A DNA stretch of 64,000 nucleotides. It comes from Poa pratensis (Eukaryota; Streptophyta; Magnoliopsida; Poales; Poaceae). The DNA lies in NCBI GenBank assembly GCA_947311845.1, contig CAMZMU010000063.1, positions 122,853,259 to 122,917,258 on the forward strand, read 5' to 3'. This document shows positions 10,241 to 21,260 of the stretch, one piece after another. The position numbers and the translations under genes are program-made. Position 1 is the first letter of the stretch. Every line of letters begins with the position of its first letter. The notes beneath the pieces are model-generated. The model worked only from the letters and a program-made list of their open reading frames with translations. It made no database searches and was not told where the DNA came from.

Positions 10241-11209
10241 TCCTACTCGTCCTCGAGTAGGTAAACGATAAAACAAAATAATTTTTGAAGTGACATGCTA
10301 CCATCATAATCTTGATCAAATAGTATTGTAAGACACATGTAAATGAATGAAGTGATCCAAGTCAATGGTCTATAGTTTGCTACCAAATAGATAATGAGTA
10401 AACAACTGAATCACACAAGCTAAACTTTTCATGAATAGTACTTTGGAGACAATGCATCCATAGGTTTACATAAATGTTAACTCATAAAGCAATAGATTCT
10501 ATTAAAAGGTATTTAACCAACACAAAGGAAGATTTAATTTTCAGCATTTGCTTCAACTTTCAACATATTTATCTCATGGATATTGTTAACACAAAGCAAT
10601 ATAATAAGTCCAATATGTAGCATATAATAAATGTTGTACCAAAGTTGACACTAGTGTTTGCTTGTGGAAGATAGAAAGAAGTAGGAAAAACTGACTCAAC
10701 ATAAAAGTAAAAGAAAGGCCCTTCGCAGAGGGAAGCAGGGATTAAATCATGTGCTAGAGCTTTTTAGTTTTTGAAATCATATAGAGAGTAAAAATTAAGT
10801 TTTGAGAGGTGTATGTTAATTGGTCAACGAATCAGTAGTGGAAAGTACAATATGACCCCGGCCAAACAGACTTTTAAGAGCGGCTCCCATGAAGGACGTT
10901 ATTTCTACCAGCAAGGTAGATCATCCCTCTTTTCTCTTTTGTTTACACATGCAGATATTTCACTGGTATTATTGCTTGACTGATAAATCAGGGCAAAAAT
11001 GTAAAGAGAATTAAGCGGTTAAAGTTGTAATTAATTGGGACTGGGCACCCCATTGCCAGCTCTTTCTGCAAAATTAATAGATAAGCGGATGTATATGCCG
11101 CTAGTCTGATGGTAAAGTCTGCTTGACAAGTGACATAAAGACATCCACCACGTCCTCATGAGCTTGGTAAATATTGACACAAAAAGGAGTAGTAACAATT
11201 TTGAATCGT
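10241..11209 (-). other. 3' untranslated region of element A
   Basis: It is AT-rich, without an open frame on the minus strand. The part after about 10690 (GGCCCTTCGCAGAGGGAAGC, then GAGAGGTG..CAACGAATCAGTA) is clearly homologous to 23530-23630 of element B. Confidence 0.7.
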
Positions 11210-11842
11210 TTAAAGGTAGCACATGAAAAATTTACTTGGAGTGGCAAGGAAATACCACATATAGGTAGTTATGGTGGACACAAATGGCATGGATTTTGGC
11301 TCAAGGATTTGGATGTATGAGATTTCAGCTTCAGCAGTTTCTTCTTCCACAAGTTCCTGCAAGACAATGGTCTCTTCCTTTTGAGGATGTCTTTTCTCAA
11401 GAAATTCAGTAATATAAGGATTATCATTATAATACTCAAGGCAATATCCAAGCATATCAAAAGTATCAGATCTATAAGGAGCTTCATCTCGATTTTGAAG
11501 TAAAGCTGCAATTTCATAAGCTCCCATAAAAACAAAAAATTCTTCAATTTGCTCAAGTTTATCAAAGTTATAATATCCTCTAGCATAAGAAGCCAAAGTA
11601 TCATTATCAATATAATCACATTGAAAAGGGAGGTGTTTACGCTTCCTACAACAACGAGATTCATTAAAGCACCAAGATTCACCATATGTAGAACACAAGT
11701 CTGTTGCAAAATTATGCAGTTTAATTACTTGTAGTGAGAGATGCTTCCCTTTTACAGACCAGTGGTGTTCATTTAATTTATCTTCTCTATCCTTAGTGAG
11801 CCATCCCGTCAAATAAGATCTAGTTCCATAATAAAGAGGCAT
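11210..11842 (-). CDS. Uncharacterised ORF carried by element A (210 aa)
   Basis: This is the only long frame on the element's sense strand and it is fully open, unlike every other retroelement frame in the window. It begins M-P-L-Y-Y-G-T-R-S-Y near the end of the AT-rich leader. Cys and His are dense in the middle (C-S-T-Y-G-E-S-W-C and C-C-R-K-R-K-H). An acidic segment (E-E-E-T-A-E-A-E) and a hydrophobic aromatic C-terminus follow. I see no RNA-binding knuckle, aspartic protease D-S/T-G or RT motif, so it is not a standard gag-pol product. It may be a relic of the parent's leader or extra ORF. Its preservation could reflect recent insertion, not selection. Confidence 0.55.
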   Translation of the reverse strand: MPLYYGTRSYLTGWLTKDREDKLNEHHWSVKGKHLSLQVIKLHNFATDLCSTYGESWCFNESRCCRKRKHLPFQCDYIDNDTLASYARGYYNFDKLEQIEEFFVFMGAYEIAALLQNRDEAPYRSDTFDMLGYCLEYYNDNPYITEFLEKRHPQKEETIVLQELVEEETAEAEISYIQILEPKSMPFVSTITTYMWYFLATPSKFFMCYL

Positions 11843-11899
11843 GGCAAAAGTTTTTTATACTTTTGGTTTTTAAATTTTTATGGATTTTCAGGTATATAA

Positions 11900-12030
11900 A
11901 AAAAATAAAACTAGACAAAAATAAACTAGACAAAAGTAAACTAAGATAAAATAAACTAAACAAAAGTAAACTAAGCAAAATAATACTAGAAAAAAGTAAA
12001 CTAGACAAAACAAAACAAAAAAAAAACAGA
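11900..12030 (-). repeat. AT-rich short tandem repeats in element A leader
   Basis: AAACTAGACAAAA, AAACTAAGATAAAA, AAACTAAACAAAAGT, AAACTAAGCAAAA and similar 13-15 base units follow one another between the ORF and the primer site. Confidence 0.8.
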
Positions 12031-12080
12031 GAGAGAGGTAGAGTGTAATCCCCAGGTGAACTTATGAGTAGAGCTATGCT

Positions 12081-12097
12081 CCCCGGCAACGGCGCCA
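12081..12097 (-). other. Primer-binding site of element A (tRNA-Asp)
   Basis: On the minus strand TGGCGCCGTTGCCGGGG lies 11 bases inside the 5' LTR. It is complementary to the 3' end of plant tRNA-Asp(GTC). It is not a tRNA gene. Confidence 0.9.
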
Positions 12098-12108
12098 GAA
12101 AATAGTCT

Positions 12109-13607
12109 TGATGACCCACAAGTATAGGGGATCGCAACAGTCTTCGAGGGAAGTAAAACCCAAATTTATTGATTCGACACAATGGGAGACAAAGAATACT
12201 TATAAGCCTTAGCAGCGGAGTTGTCAATTCCACCACACCTGAGAAAGCACTAGTAACAAACGTGATGTGAAAGCAGCAGTAATATGAGAGCAATAGTAGC
12301 AGTAACACAGAGGCAATGGCACAGGAAATAGTTGATGGCGTGTATGTGGACCGGAAAGCAATGGTGATGACAGATGGACCGGGGTTCCCAGCTATCTACA
12401 CTAGTGGTAACTCTCCAAGAACAAGTGTTGGGTGAACAAATTACAGTTGGGCAATTGACAGAATTGAAATAGCATTAAGACAAAACATCTAGTCTATTAA
12501 TCATGTAGGCATGTTTTCCATATATAGTCATACGTGCTCGCAATGAGAAACTTGCATAACATCTTTTGTCCCACCAGCCCGTTTGCAGCGGGGTCTCAAG
12601 GGAAACTACTGGTAATTAAGGTACTCCTTTTAATAGAGCACTGGAGCAAAGCATTAGCACTTGGTGAAAACATGTGATCCTCATATCAAAACCATCCCCT
12701 CCGGTTATCCCAGTTGCTGTCACTCCAGGGCCTCGGGTTCCGGACAAAGACATATGCAAACAACTTGTAGATACAATCTAAGCAACAATTATAGAGCTTA
12801 AATCTAAGATCATGCCACTCGTGCACTAGTGACAAGCATTAAACACAACAAGATTGCAGCAACAATAACTCACAAACTTTGATGGATAGACTGATCATAA
12901 TGTAACAATTCATTGGATCCCAACAAACACAACACCGATTACATCATATGGATCTCAATCATATAAGGCAGCTCATGAGATCATTGTATTGAAGTACATG
13001 GGAGAGAGAGTACCAACTAGCTACTGCTAGAACCCGTAGTCCATGGGGGAACTACTCACGGAGCATGATGGAGGCGGTGGCGTCGATGGAGAAGGCTCCG
13101 AGGGTCAATCCCCGTCCCGGCAGGGTGCCGGAACATGACCTTCTGACCCCCGAAACTTGGTTTCGATGGCGGCGGAGCTCTGGAACTTTTCGTGGAATAT
13201 GACTCTTGTATTTAGGGTTTTCGCGTCGGGGGAATAAGTAGGCGAAAGGGCGGCGGCTGGGGCCCCCGAGGGGCCCACACAACCCTAGGGCGCGGCAGGC
13301 AGGGGGCCCGCACCCAGGGTGCGTGTGGCAGCCTCATGGCGCTCCTCCGTCTCTCCTCTGGACTCCGTGTGCGTGTCGGTGAAATAGGGACCTCCGTTGA
13401 TTTTCGTCCAATTCCGAGAATATTTTCAGAATAGCTTTTCTGGAATACAAAAACAACAGAAAAAAGGAACTGGCACTGTGGCATCTTGTTAATAGGTTAG
13501 TCCCAAAAAATGTATAAAAATGATATGAAGTGGATGCAAAACATGCAACAATTGGTATAATATCAACATGGAACATAAAAAATTATAGATATGTTTGAGA
13601 CGTATCA
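12109..13607 (-). repeat. 5' LTR of element A
   Basis: It begins TGATGACCCACAAGTATAGG and ends GACGTATCA on the plus strand. It differs from 8731-10223 at scattered positions only, consistent with a fairly recent insertion. Confidence 0.93.
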
Positions 13608-13612
13608 GTTTA

Positions 13613-14128
13613 CTGCGACGACGGCACGCGCAGCGGCTCGTTTCAGTTCTGCGTGCACACTGCAAACATGTTGCGCATCGTCGATGGCAAGCCCGCCGCC
13701 TCTGTCAGCCCCAAAAGTCGAGCCTTCGTCGAGCTGCGAAACAATAGCCCTGATACTACGTGTCGTACGCGTTGGAAGCGGCGTGGGCTTCGTCGAGCTG
13801 CGACATCTGCATGCACTGCCGTGAAAGACGACCCGCCACTGCGCGCGTGCATGCATGGAAGCGGGGCCCACTCTGGCGAGCGCATGCATGCGTCTACCAC
13901 GGCTCGACCCAACGGTCCGAGTGCACCGCTTCCCAGCCAATCAGGTAGCAGAACCGGCTATCCCACGGATCGTGTGTGAGCTCATCTTCTCGAAGACCAG
14001 ATCGCACGGCCACAGTTAAGCAAGACCAGATCGCACGGCCACGGATCGTGTATGAACGGATCGTGGGTTTTGAAGGGATTTGGAGGGGAGTCAACGTTTT
14101 TTTTTTGAAGTTTGAAATCTTCAGTAGC
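13613..14128. other. GC-rich flank, no convincing gene
   Basis: Before element A inserted, this sequence was the distal upstream region of the gene at 8151-8555. Short frames overlap on both strands without a recognisable product. AAGACCAGATCGCACGGCCA occurs twice in tandem at 13994-14042. Confidence 0.45.
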
Positions 14129-14741
14129 TTCATTTTTGAGTGAGGAACAAGGATCCGGGCTTAGTTTTTGTGTTCACTTTGCCAAACTTGTTTAAATGTT
14201 GGTCAAACCTAGGGTTTGACCAAAATTCAAATATGCATAACAAATTCAAAAAAAAAATCAGACAAATGAAAAACCTGCGCACATAAACTTCTTATGACAT
14301 ATACTAACGATTACAGTTGATGAACAAGGTATAAATACATTCAAACGAAAAAATCATGTATCTAATGTGATATCTGAACTCTGTCGTATGAAGTCACTCA
14401 GGGGTGAATAGAAGTGGTTCTGGGTTTCGAACATAAAAATTTCAAAAACCTCCCCAAAGTTTCATTTTGGAGTGACTAAGAAGGATCCAGGCTTAGTTTT
14501 TCATTATCATGTTTTAAACTTGTTTAAATGTTAGTCAAACATATGGTTTGACCAAAATTCAAATATGAATAACAAATTCAAAAATCAGAAAAATGAAAAA
14601 CCTGCGCACATAGTCTTCTTATGTCATATACTAACGATTACAGTTGATAAACAAGGTATAAATACATTCAAACGAAAAAATCATGTATCTAATGTGATAT
14701 CTCAACTCTGTCGTATGAAGTCACTCATGAAGAGAAGTGGT
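14129..14741. repeat. Tandem duplication, unit about 332 bp
   Basis: Two units start at 14129 and 14461. They share GGATCC(G/A)GGCTTAGTTTTT, GGTTTGACCAAAATTCAAAT, GAAAAACCTGCGCACATA and CATGTATCTAATGTGATATC in the same order. The second runs directly into the dispersed repeat at 14743. It is probably part of a degraded transposon, class not recognised. Confidence 0.85.
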
Positions 14742-14742
14742 T

Positions 14743-14899
14743 CTTTTATAGTTTTATGAAATGACTCCATATTGGTCAAGGACACTATATTAGTGCACTA
14801 GATGTTAACCCTAGAGTTTGAGGTCATTTGGAGAAGGTCGAAAAAATGCTCAGGCTATCTTTGGGGCTCTTTTTTAGCTCATTTTAGAGAACCGATTGC
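14743..14899. repeat. Dispersed repeat, copy 2
   Basis: It is near-identical to 7707-7886, with about 20 bases missing after AAAATGCTC. Confidence 0.85.
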
Positions 14900-15139
14900 C
14901 TGTTGGAGATCTTTACCCTACCAAAAGGGCTAGGATTGTTCCCAAAACGAGCATAACAACTGAGAAATGACTTGGGGGTCACGGTTATGCCAAAAGCCGA
15001 CAAAAATATTTCAAATATTTGGAGAAATTCAAAGTTTGGTTCAAATTCAAATTTGAATAAAAAGACACAAGTTAAAGCAATCATTCATGTTTACAATTAT
15101 CACACAAGTTTCACGCCTCAAATTACAAATAGCAATCGT

Positions 15140-15295
15140 TCACACAAGTTTTTTCTTTGCACTCGAGTTTCTCTTCTTCTTACCACTTGATTGTGCCGGC
15201 ACACCACACAAAACCCTCATGCTCTTGGTTTTCTTCGCGTCAGTAGCACTAGGCCGCCGCACATCACGTCCTAGATCTTGCTTTGGCTTGTGCAC
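15140..15295 (-). pseudogene. 3' end of an unrecognised coding sequence, cut by element B
   Basis: On the minus strand an open frame enters from the LTR boundary at 15295 and ends at TGA 15142-15140. It is strongly basic, with R-D-V-R-R-P-S-A-T-D-A-K-K-T-K and a Lys/Ser-rich tail ending K-K-K-L-V. AT-rich sequence typical of a 3' UTR follows (15139 to about 14900). Its 5' part must lie beyond element B, or be lost. The composition fits the C-terminus of a transposon-encoded or nuclear protein, but I cannot name the family. Confidence 0.4.
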
Positions 15296-16259
15296 TGATG
15301 ACACACAAGTATAGGGGATCGCAACAGTCTTCGAGGGAAGTAAAACCCAAATTTATTGATTCGACACAAGGGGAGCCAAAGAATATTTATAAGCCTTGAC
15401 AGATGAATTGTCAGTTCAGCTACACCTGGAAGTAGACTTGCTCGACACAGTTTATCAGTAGCAACAGTTTTATGATGGTAGCAGTAGTGAAATAATAGCA
15501 GCAGCGAAATAAAGGCAGAAGTAATAATTGAAGTAGACATCAGGATTAAAAATACTGTAGGCATAGAGATGGATGAACGGGCATTGCATGGATAAGATAA
15601 TTCATGAAATAGCCATACGTAGGGAAATTGCAGGTAAATAATAATAAAGCATCCAAGTAATAATCAATCATAGGCATGTGTTCCGTATTTAGTCGTACGT
15701 GTTCGCAATGAGAAACTTGCACAACATCTTTTGTCCTACCAGCCCGTTTGCAGCGGGGCCTCAAGGGAAGCTACTGGTAATTAAGGTGCTCCTTTTAATA
15801 AAGCACCGGAGCAAAGCATTAACACTCCGTGAACACATGTGATCCTCAAGTCGCAGCCATCCCCTCCGGTTATCCCAATTTCTGTCACTTTGGGGCCTCA
15901 GGTTCCGGACAGTGACGTGTGTATACAACTTGTTGATATGATCCAAAACAATAATTATTCTCAAGATACAATAACATGTTCAGATCTAAAATCATGCACT
16001 AGTACAGAACGACACATCGGATACCCCTCTATGGAAACGATACGAGTTAGGCGACGGAGAATCGAGCTTTCCGCGTGAAAAAAGCGGCCCGCGAGGGCTA
16101 TCCTCCCGTGACCCGCGACACATCGGCAACGGTTGCGCATATTTCTCCGTTGCTAATATATTGCCAACGGTCCCGAAACTACCTCCGTTGCCAAAATTGT
16201 GCTCATCGTAAACGGAGCTTGACGAATGTCTGTTGCCAAGGTGAGAGCCGAGTAGGCCC

Positions 16260-16770
16260 ACAAGGTGGTGCGCCTATAAGATCCCCTACTCCCGTCTCAC
16301 ACTCGCAGTCTCTCCCAAGTCCCAACCCTAGCCGCACACTCTCTCCACGCACTTCACTTGATCTGTGTTCTCCAATGCCGAACATCTCCGTCACCGGCGG
16401 CAACCAGGACATCGCATCCTCCTCCGCCAACCGTCATTGTCGGCTGCAACCCGTACCGTGGCCACCGCCACCTCCCGATGCCGGCCGCAGCCCATCCGTC
16501 GGACTCCTTCACTCCCGCGTTCATGCGGCACCGTCGGAGTTCCCCCGTCGACTCGATCTCGTCCTCCGTCAACAGTCGCGAGTACATCCGGCCAGTTCGG
16601 AGGTCCCCCGTTGCCCAGATCTGGTCCTCCTCAGAGGAAAGCGATTCCACTCTGGAGGCCAGGCTCCTCCTTCTCGCGCCTCCATCGAGCGCGTGTGAGT
16701 CGACGGTGTTGGTTGGTTGGCTCAGCCTAGATCTACGGCGGTCTCTAGGTAAGATATACTATCTCATGTA
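16260..16770 (+). other. GC-rich exon-like patch in CACTA element 2
   Basis: A CT-rich leader-like stretch (CCCAACCCTAGCCGC) precedes frames rich in Pro, Ser and Arg that stay open for about 120-200 codons in all three plus frames. The patch ends near a possible splice donor (CTCTAGGTAAGATA at 16743-16756). It may be captured promoter plus first-exon sequence from a host gene. No family is recognised. Confidence 0.35.
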
Positions 16771-17087
16771 GTATCTCTTTGTCAAGGGTGAAATATCTTT
16801 ACAGATTGATGTGTATGGTTAGATCTGAACTTGGCCATCCCTAGTTGTTAGATCCAGTACAAGGATTTTACTTTTATTAAAATTGAGAATTTTATGTTTT
16901 AAAATAACAGTTTTTCAATGTTTTGAATTTAAAATAGAAAAAAATATAATAGAAATATTGGAAATAGTTAGAATATCATTTTCTTTTGATTATATATAAA
17001 TATTGTATGCATATGTAACAACTGAGATGTGTTGATAATCGGTAACATAAGTAAACTTATCTATTAAGTACGTACAGATTTGTCGTA

Positions 17088-17780
17088 TGTACAGACTAGC
17101 CACAGACAATCCAAATAATGGATCGCTTCACTCAATAGAATCATCTTGCGAGAACATGAGACACCGTGAATCGATCCATTAACTGGATCTTTTGTGCCTT
17201 ATGCAATAATATTTATTTTTAAATCAGACTAGTAGTATACGTACATACTAGCCACAGAAAATCCAAATAATGGATCGCTTCACACTTTAGGATCATCTTG
17301 TGCAACTCTTGGACAAGGTGAACCGATCCACTCACTGGATCTTCTGAGCCTTATGCAATAATATTAATTTTTTAATCAGACTAGTAGTACAGACTAGCTA
17401 CGTACATATTAGCCACAGAAAATCCAAATAATGGATGGCTTCACACTTTAGGATCATCTTGTGCAACTCTTGGACAAGGTGAACCGATCCACTCACTGGA
17501 TCTTCTGAGCCTTATGCAATAATATTAATTTTTTAATCAGACTAGTAGTACAGACTAGCAGTACGTACATAGTAGTCACAGAAAATCAATAATGGATCGC
17601 TTCACTCTTAAGGAGGATCATCTGGTGCAACTCTTGGACAAGGTGAGCCGATCCATTCACTGGATTTTCTGTGCATTATCTAACAATATTTCTTTTTAAA
17701 TCAAAACATTGCCATGCTAGCCATAGACAATTCAAACAATAGATCTCTTCACCCGCTCTTCACTCGCAGCTTCACCATGG
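17088..17780. repeat. Tandem array of ~155-bp units in CACTA element 2
   Basis: Five units, the last degenerate, start near 17091, 17246, 17409, 17570 and 17714. Each has AGCCACAGA(A/C)AATCCAAATA, ATGGATCGCTTCAC, GGATCATCTTGTGCAACTC, ACAAGGTGAACCGATCCACT and CTTATGCAATAATATT. Within a unit ATGGATCG and CGATCCA form an inverted pair, so a unit could fold into a stem. Confidence 0.88.
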
Positions 17781-19106
17781 GATCATCTTGTGACAACGTG
17801 AATGAGTAGTGTATAAGAGACTACTAATTTTCTACGCATTACATTTCTCTCTAAGTTCAATCTCTCACTAATTATGTTTCTCATTTTCTGAATATATTTT
17901 TTGCAGTGTGCTCCATAAAAGGAACTTTTTGCAACGATGCAAGGAACAAATATTACTGCCTTCTTTTCCTCCTTATGAAAGAAGTTAGACTTGTTTCGGG
18001 AAAGAAGTTTAGACTTTTTCAAATGTGTACATATAACATTGTGTATGTCATAGTTTCTATACTATAAATGAAATTGGTGTTGTGGATATATTGCTTATGT
18101 TTGTGATGTGATACATTGAAATGTGATGTGAAATATCAAATGATTGGTGGAAAAATATCTATTTTAGAAATACGAAAAATTCTCAATGCAAACGATGAAA
18201 AAAAGTTCCGTTACTAATGCTATTCTCCATCAGAAACGGAGATATGTAAATGACCATTTTGACCCCGCCTCATTGGAAACGGTTAAAACACATCCGTTGC
18301 TATTGAGCTCGTTCACATCAGTATTGGGGACGGGGACACGGACCATTTCTCCGTTGCCGATGGGGTTTTTGGCCCGTTTCCGATGTGTCGTTCTGTACTA
18401 GTGATGGCACTCGGGCCCTAAGTGTCAAGCATTAAGCATAACAAGTTGCAACAATGACATAAAGTACTAATAATGGATACTAGGCACCATGCCCTAACAA
18501 TCTTACATCTATTACAGGAACGATCTCATCCAATCCCTACCATCTCCTTCAGCCTATAGCGGGGAATTACTCACACATGAATGGGGAAGTCATGGATGGT
18601 TGATGGAGAGGCGGTGGTGATGATGATGGCGATAATCTCCTCCAATTCCCCGTCCCGGCAGGGTGCCAGAACGGAGTTTCTGATCCCCGAACTAGGGTTT
18701 TCGATGGCGGCGGAGCTCTGGAGGTTTTTCTGGAAAAAGCGTCGATCCCCCTGACGTTTTTAGGTCAGAGGCAATAAGTAGTCGAAAGGGGAGCATCGGG
18801 GGCCACGCGAGGTGCCCACACAAGGCCTCGGCGCGGCCCCACCTCTGCCGCGCCGAGGGTGCGTGTGGGGCCCTCGTGCTCCGCCTCTGCTTCGTCTTCT
18901 GGCTCCGTGTGTCTTCTGAAAAAATAGGACTTCTGTAATTTTTCGGGAATTTTCCCAAAACTTTGACTTTCTGCACAAAAACAAGACACCAGGGCAATTC
19001 TGCCGAAAACAACGTTAATCCGTGTTAATTGTATTCAAATCACACAAGTTAGAGGAAAAACAACAGCAAAAGTGTTCGGAAAAGTAGATACGTTTTGGAC
19101 GTATCA

Positions 19107-19124
19107 ACTCCCCCCAATCTTAGC
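19107..19124 (-). other. Polypurine tract of element B
   Basis: On the minus strand AAGATTGGGGGGAGT abuts the 3' LTR. Confidence 0.75.
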
Positions 19125-19439
19125 TTATTGCTTGTCTTCAAGCAATTCAGTTAACAACTGAGTGCGATAAAAGAAACTTTTACGAACACATTTGCTTCAT
19201 ATGATGTATACATTACTAACTATATTAAGGGAGCACAAATCCTCGCTCTCTCCGCGCCCATGTTACTGTAGCTACTGTTGCAAATGAACAGTAGCTACAG
19301 TGCGCGGGTGGGCCCCGCACGTCAGACGCACACCGCCTCGGATTTTTGCAAAAACACCCCTCGATACCGAGAAATCTCACCGTATACCCGCGTCACCTGA
19401 CGAGAGGGACCTAAACGCAATTTCGCCAAAACTGAAGGA

Positions 19440-19960
19440 CCTACATGCAAAAGCATCGCCACTTCCCCCCTCCCCTCCGGCTCGCGCGCGCGGCCGAGGT
19501 CGCTGCCGGCCGCCGCCGCCTACCGCCGCCGCTCCAGCCATCCCCGCGCGCATCCACCAGCACCAGACGCTCCGCCGCCGTCCCCTATGCCTCCTCGCCA
19601 CGGATCGGCCGCCGAAACGCCTCCCGCGGGCGGGAATCGCCGTCGAGACGTCCGCCGTCCTCCGCCGCGTTTTGCCGTCGCCGGCGGCGTTCCGGCCACC
19701 AAATCGTGGCGGCGCCGCCTCCTACGGGCTCCCCGCGTCGAGCCGCTCCGGATGCACGCCCTCGCGCGTCCCAGCGCGCACGGACGCGCCTCCGGCGAGC
19801 TCGCGGCCGCCGCGGCCGTCCCCGGCCGCCGCCGACGTCACGGCGACGTCACGCGGGTCTGGGCTCCAGATGGGCCACCAGCTGGGCCGGGCTGCCTGCT
19901 GTGCGGCCCACTCGCCCTTTCTCCTTTTTTTCCCCTCTTCTCTCTTTTTCTTTTCCAAAA
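19440..19960 (+). other. GC-rich exon-like block in the Helitron
   Basis: Composition switches abruptly to GC-rich, with overlapping open frames rich in Arg, Pro and Ala on both strands. It ends at a CTTTTCTCC-rich border, after which the sequence is AT-rich. Helitrons commonly carry host-gene pieces, so this may be one. None of the translations is recognisable. Confidence 0.35.
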
Positions 19961-20268
19961 CATTTCCATAACTTCCCAAATTCGAATCCACATAATTTGA
20001 ATCCAATTTCTATCAGTTTGCAAAAAAACAAACATTCAAAATATTTTGTGACCTTTCCTACCTTACTTCAAATGTTGGAAAGTTTTCTTCTCCCTCCTAT
20101 TTCCCTTTTGTTTTTAAACAACTTTCACAAATTTCCAAATTCAACTCACATAATTTCAAACCAATTTCTATCAATTTCTAAAGAACAACCATTTGAAACA
20201 CATTCTGATCTTTTTCCACCTTATTTGAAATCTTCCAAAGTTCACACAATACAAAAAGGCTCATATTA

Positions 20269-20519
20269 CACATTCACGACATTACAAATATTATGTATTC
20301 CATATTTTTCTTACGACCTCGAATAAAACCCACAAAAAAAATCTTCGCACCCTTTTCCAAAAAAAAAAAAAAAAACGGAAAATTCAAACAATAAATACAC
20401 ATTCACGACATTACAAATATTATGTATTCCATATTTCTCTTACGACCTCGAATAAAACCCACACAAAAATCTTCGCACCCTTTTCCGAAAAAAAAACGGA
20501 AAATTCAAACAATAAATAA
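20269..20519. repeat. Tandem duplication of 129 bp in the Helitron
   Basis: CACATTCACGACATTACAAA, CTTACGACCTCGAATAAAAC and ATCTTCGCACCCTTTTCC recur in the same order 129 bp apart, separated by a poly-A run. A third partial copy begins at about 20527. Confidence 0.85.
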
Positions 20520-20529
20520 AGGCTCATTT

Positions 20530-21260
20530 CACACCTTCACGACATTTCGACAAACAATATATTTCATATTTAGATGGGCTTCCAAATATCAGAATCCATA
20601 TCTCAGCACTATTGCCCACAAACTAAATTAGCCTCCTCTTAATATGAAATTCAGATGCAATTCTTCAAATTATATATTCACTTTACTACATGTTCATACG
20701 GTGCACATCTTCTGACTGCGAATCTAAATTAATTATTTACACCAACATACAAAAAAAAAAGAATCAAACATTACAATTTACAAGCTGCTCGAAATTACCG
20801 TAGCATTTTTACATTTTAAAAATTGTTCACCATTTTTACACAACTCAGATACATTTTCTTCAATTACAATTAAAAAATCATGGCAACAAAAAATAAATAT
20901 TTAAATACTTCAATTTGCTATATATTTCGATAATCACTAAACTATATAACAAATGCTCATAAAAAACAAGACTAACTATCTACAGCAAAACACAAAACAT
21001 ATTACAGGATTTTAAATAGTCAATATTTAGATTCAATATAAATGAAATTCCCCGAATTGTGGACTCGACTTAAAAAAAAATTGCATTACCATTGCCAACG
21101 TGCTTACATTAAATATTATTTGGAAGATAAAAGTATATTCGGATATTCTTTTGTCCTACAATACTAAAGGTACAAAAGAATATATCTATATGCTCACTAA
21201 AATAAACAATACTTATTAATACAAAAATACAAACTTATTTACACAACTCAAATTTAATAC
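20530..21260. other. AT-rich Helitron tail, no gene
   Basis: The sequence is strongly AT-rich with poly-A runs. No open frame over about 40 codons is protein-like. Confidence 0.6.

Larger units (their letters stand above)
8731..13607 (-). mobile_element. Element A: complete short Athila-like Gypsy LTR retrotransposon
   Basis: Two ~1.5-kb LTRs enclose only ~1.9 kb of internal DNA. A 5-bp target duplication, GTTTA at 8726-8730 and 13608-13612, proves the whole unit inserted as one. In element orientation (minus strand) it reads 5' LTR 13607-12109, primer-binding site for tRNA-Asp 12097-12081, an AT-rich leader with short repeats, one 210-codon ORF, a 3' untranslated region, a polypurine tract and 3' LTR 10223-8731. 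The tRNA-Asp primer and the TGATACGT..GGGTCATCA LTR ends are typical of Athila elements of Pooideae. No gag, protease, RT or integrase is present. The 3' region (10700-11290) matches that of element B (23500-24090), so A probably arose from a B-like parent. Confidence 0.92.
15997..18403. mobile_element. CACTA DNA transposon (element 2) inside the LTR of element B
   Basis: The terminal inverted repeat is unusually long and clean. CACTAGTACAGAACGACACA plus TCGG at the left is repeated inverted at the right end, at least 24 matching bases. A 3-bp target duplication ATG flanks it (15994-15996 and 18404-18406). Subterminal sequence repeats short GGAAACGG / CCGTTGCC / TCTCCGTTGC strings in both orientations. 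No transposase frame is seen, so it is non-autonomous. A GC-rich exon-like patch lies at about 16260-16720 and a 5-copy tandem array at about 17088-17780. Confidence 0.94.
15296..19106 (-). repeat. 3' LTR of element B, split by CACTA element 2
   Basis: It starts TGATGACACACAAGTATAGG and ends TTTTGGACGTATCA on the plus strand. Removing the CACTA insertion leaves about 1.4 kb. Its first ~530 bases correspond to the 5' LTR remnant at 29601-30083. Confidence 0.88.

Noticed and set aside
12081..12097. tRNA-Asp 3' end sequence
   Set aside because: Only the 17-base acceptor end is present next to an LTR, so it is a primer-binding site and not a tRNA gene.
11820..12308. 162-codon minus-strand frame starting with a poly-Leu run
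   Set aside because: It lies across the LTR/primer-site boundary of element A and recurs only as LTR sequence; low complexity.
19445..20326. 293-codon frame in the Helitron
   Set aside because: Arg/Pro-rich GC-driven openness followed by AT-rich non-coding sequence; no recognisable domain.
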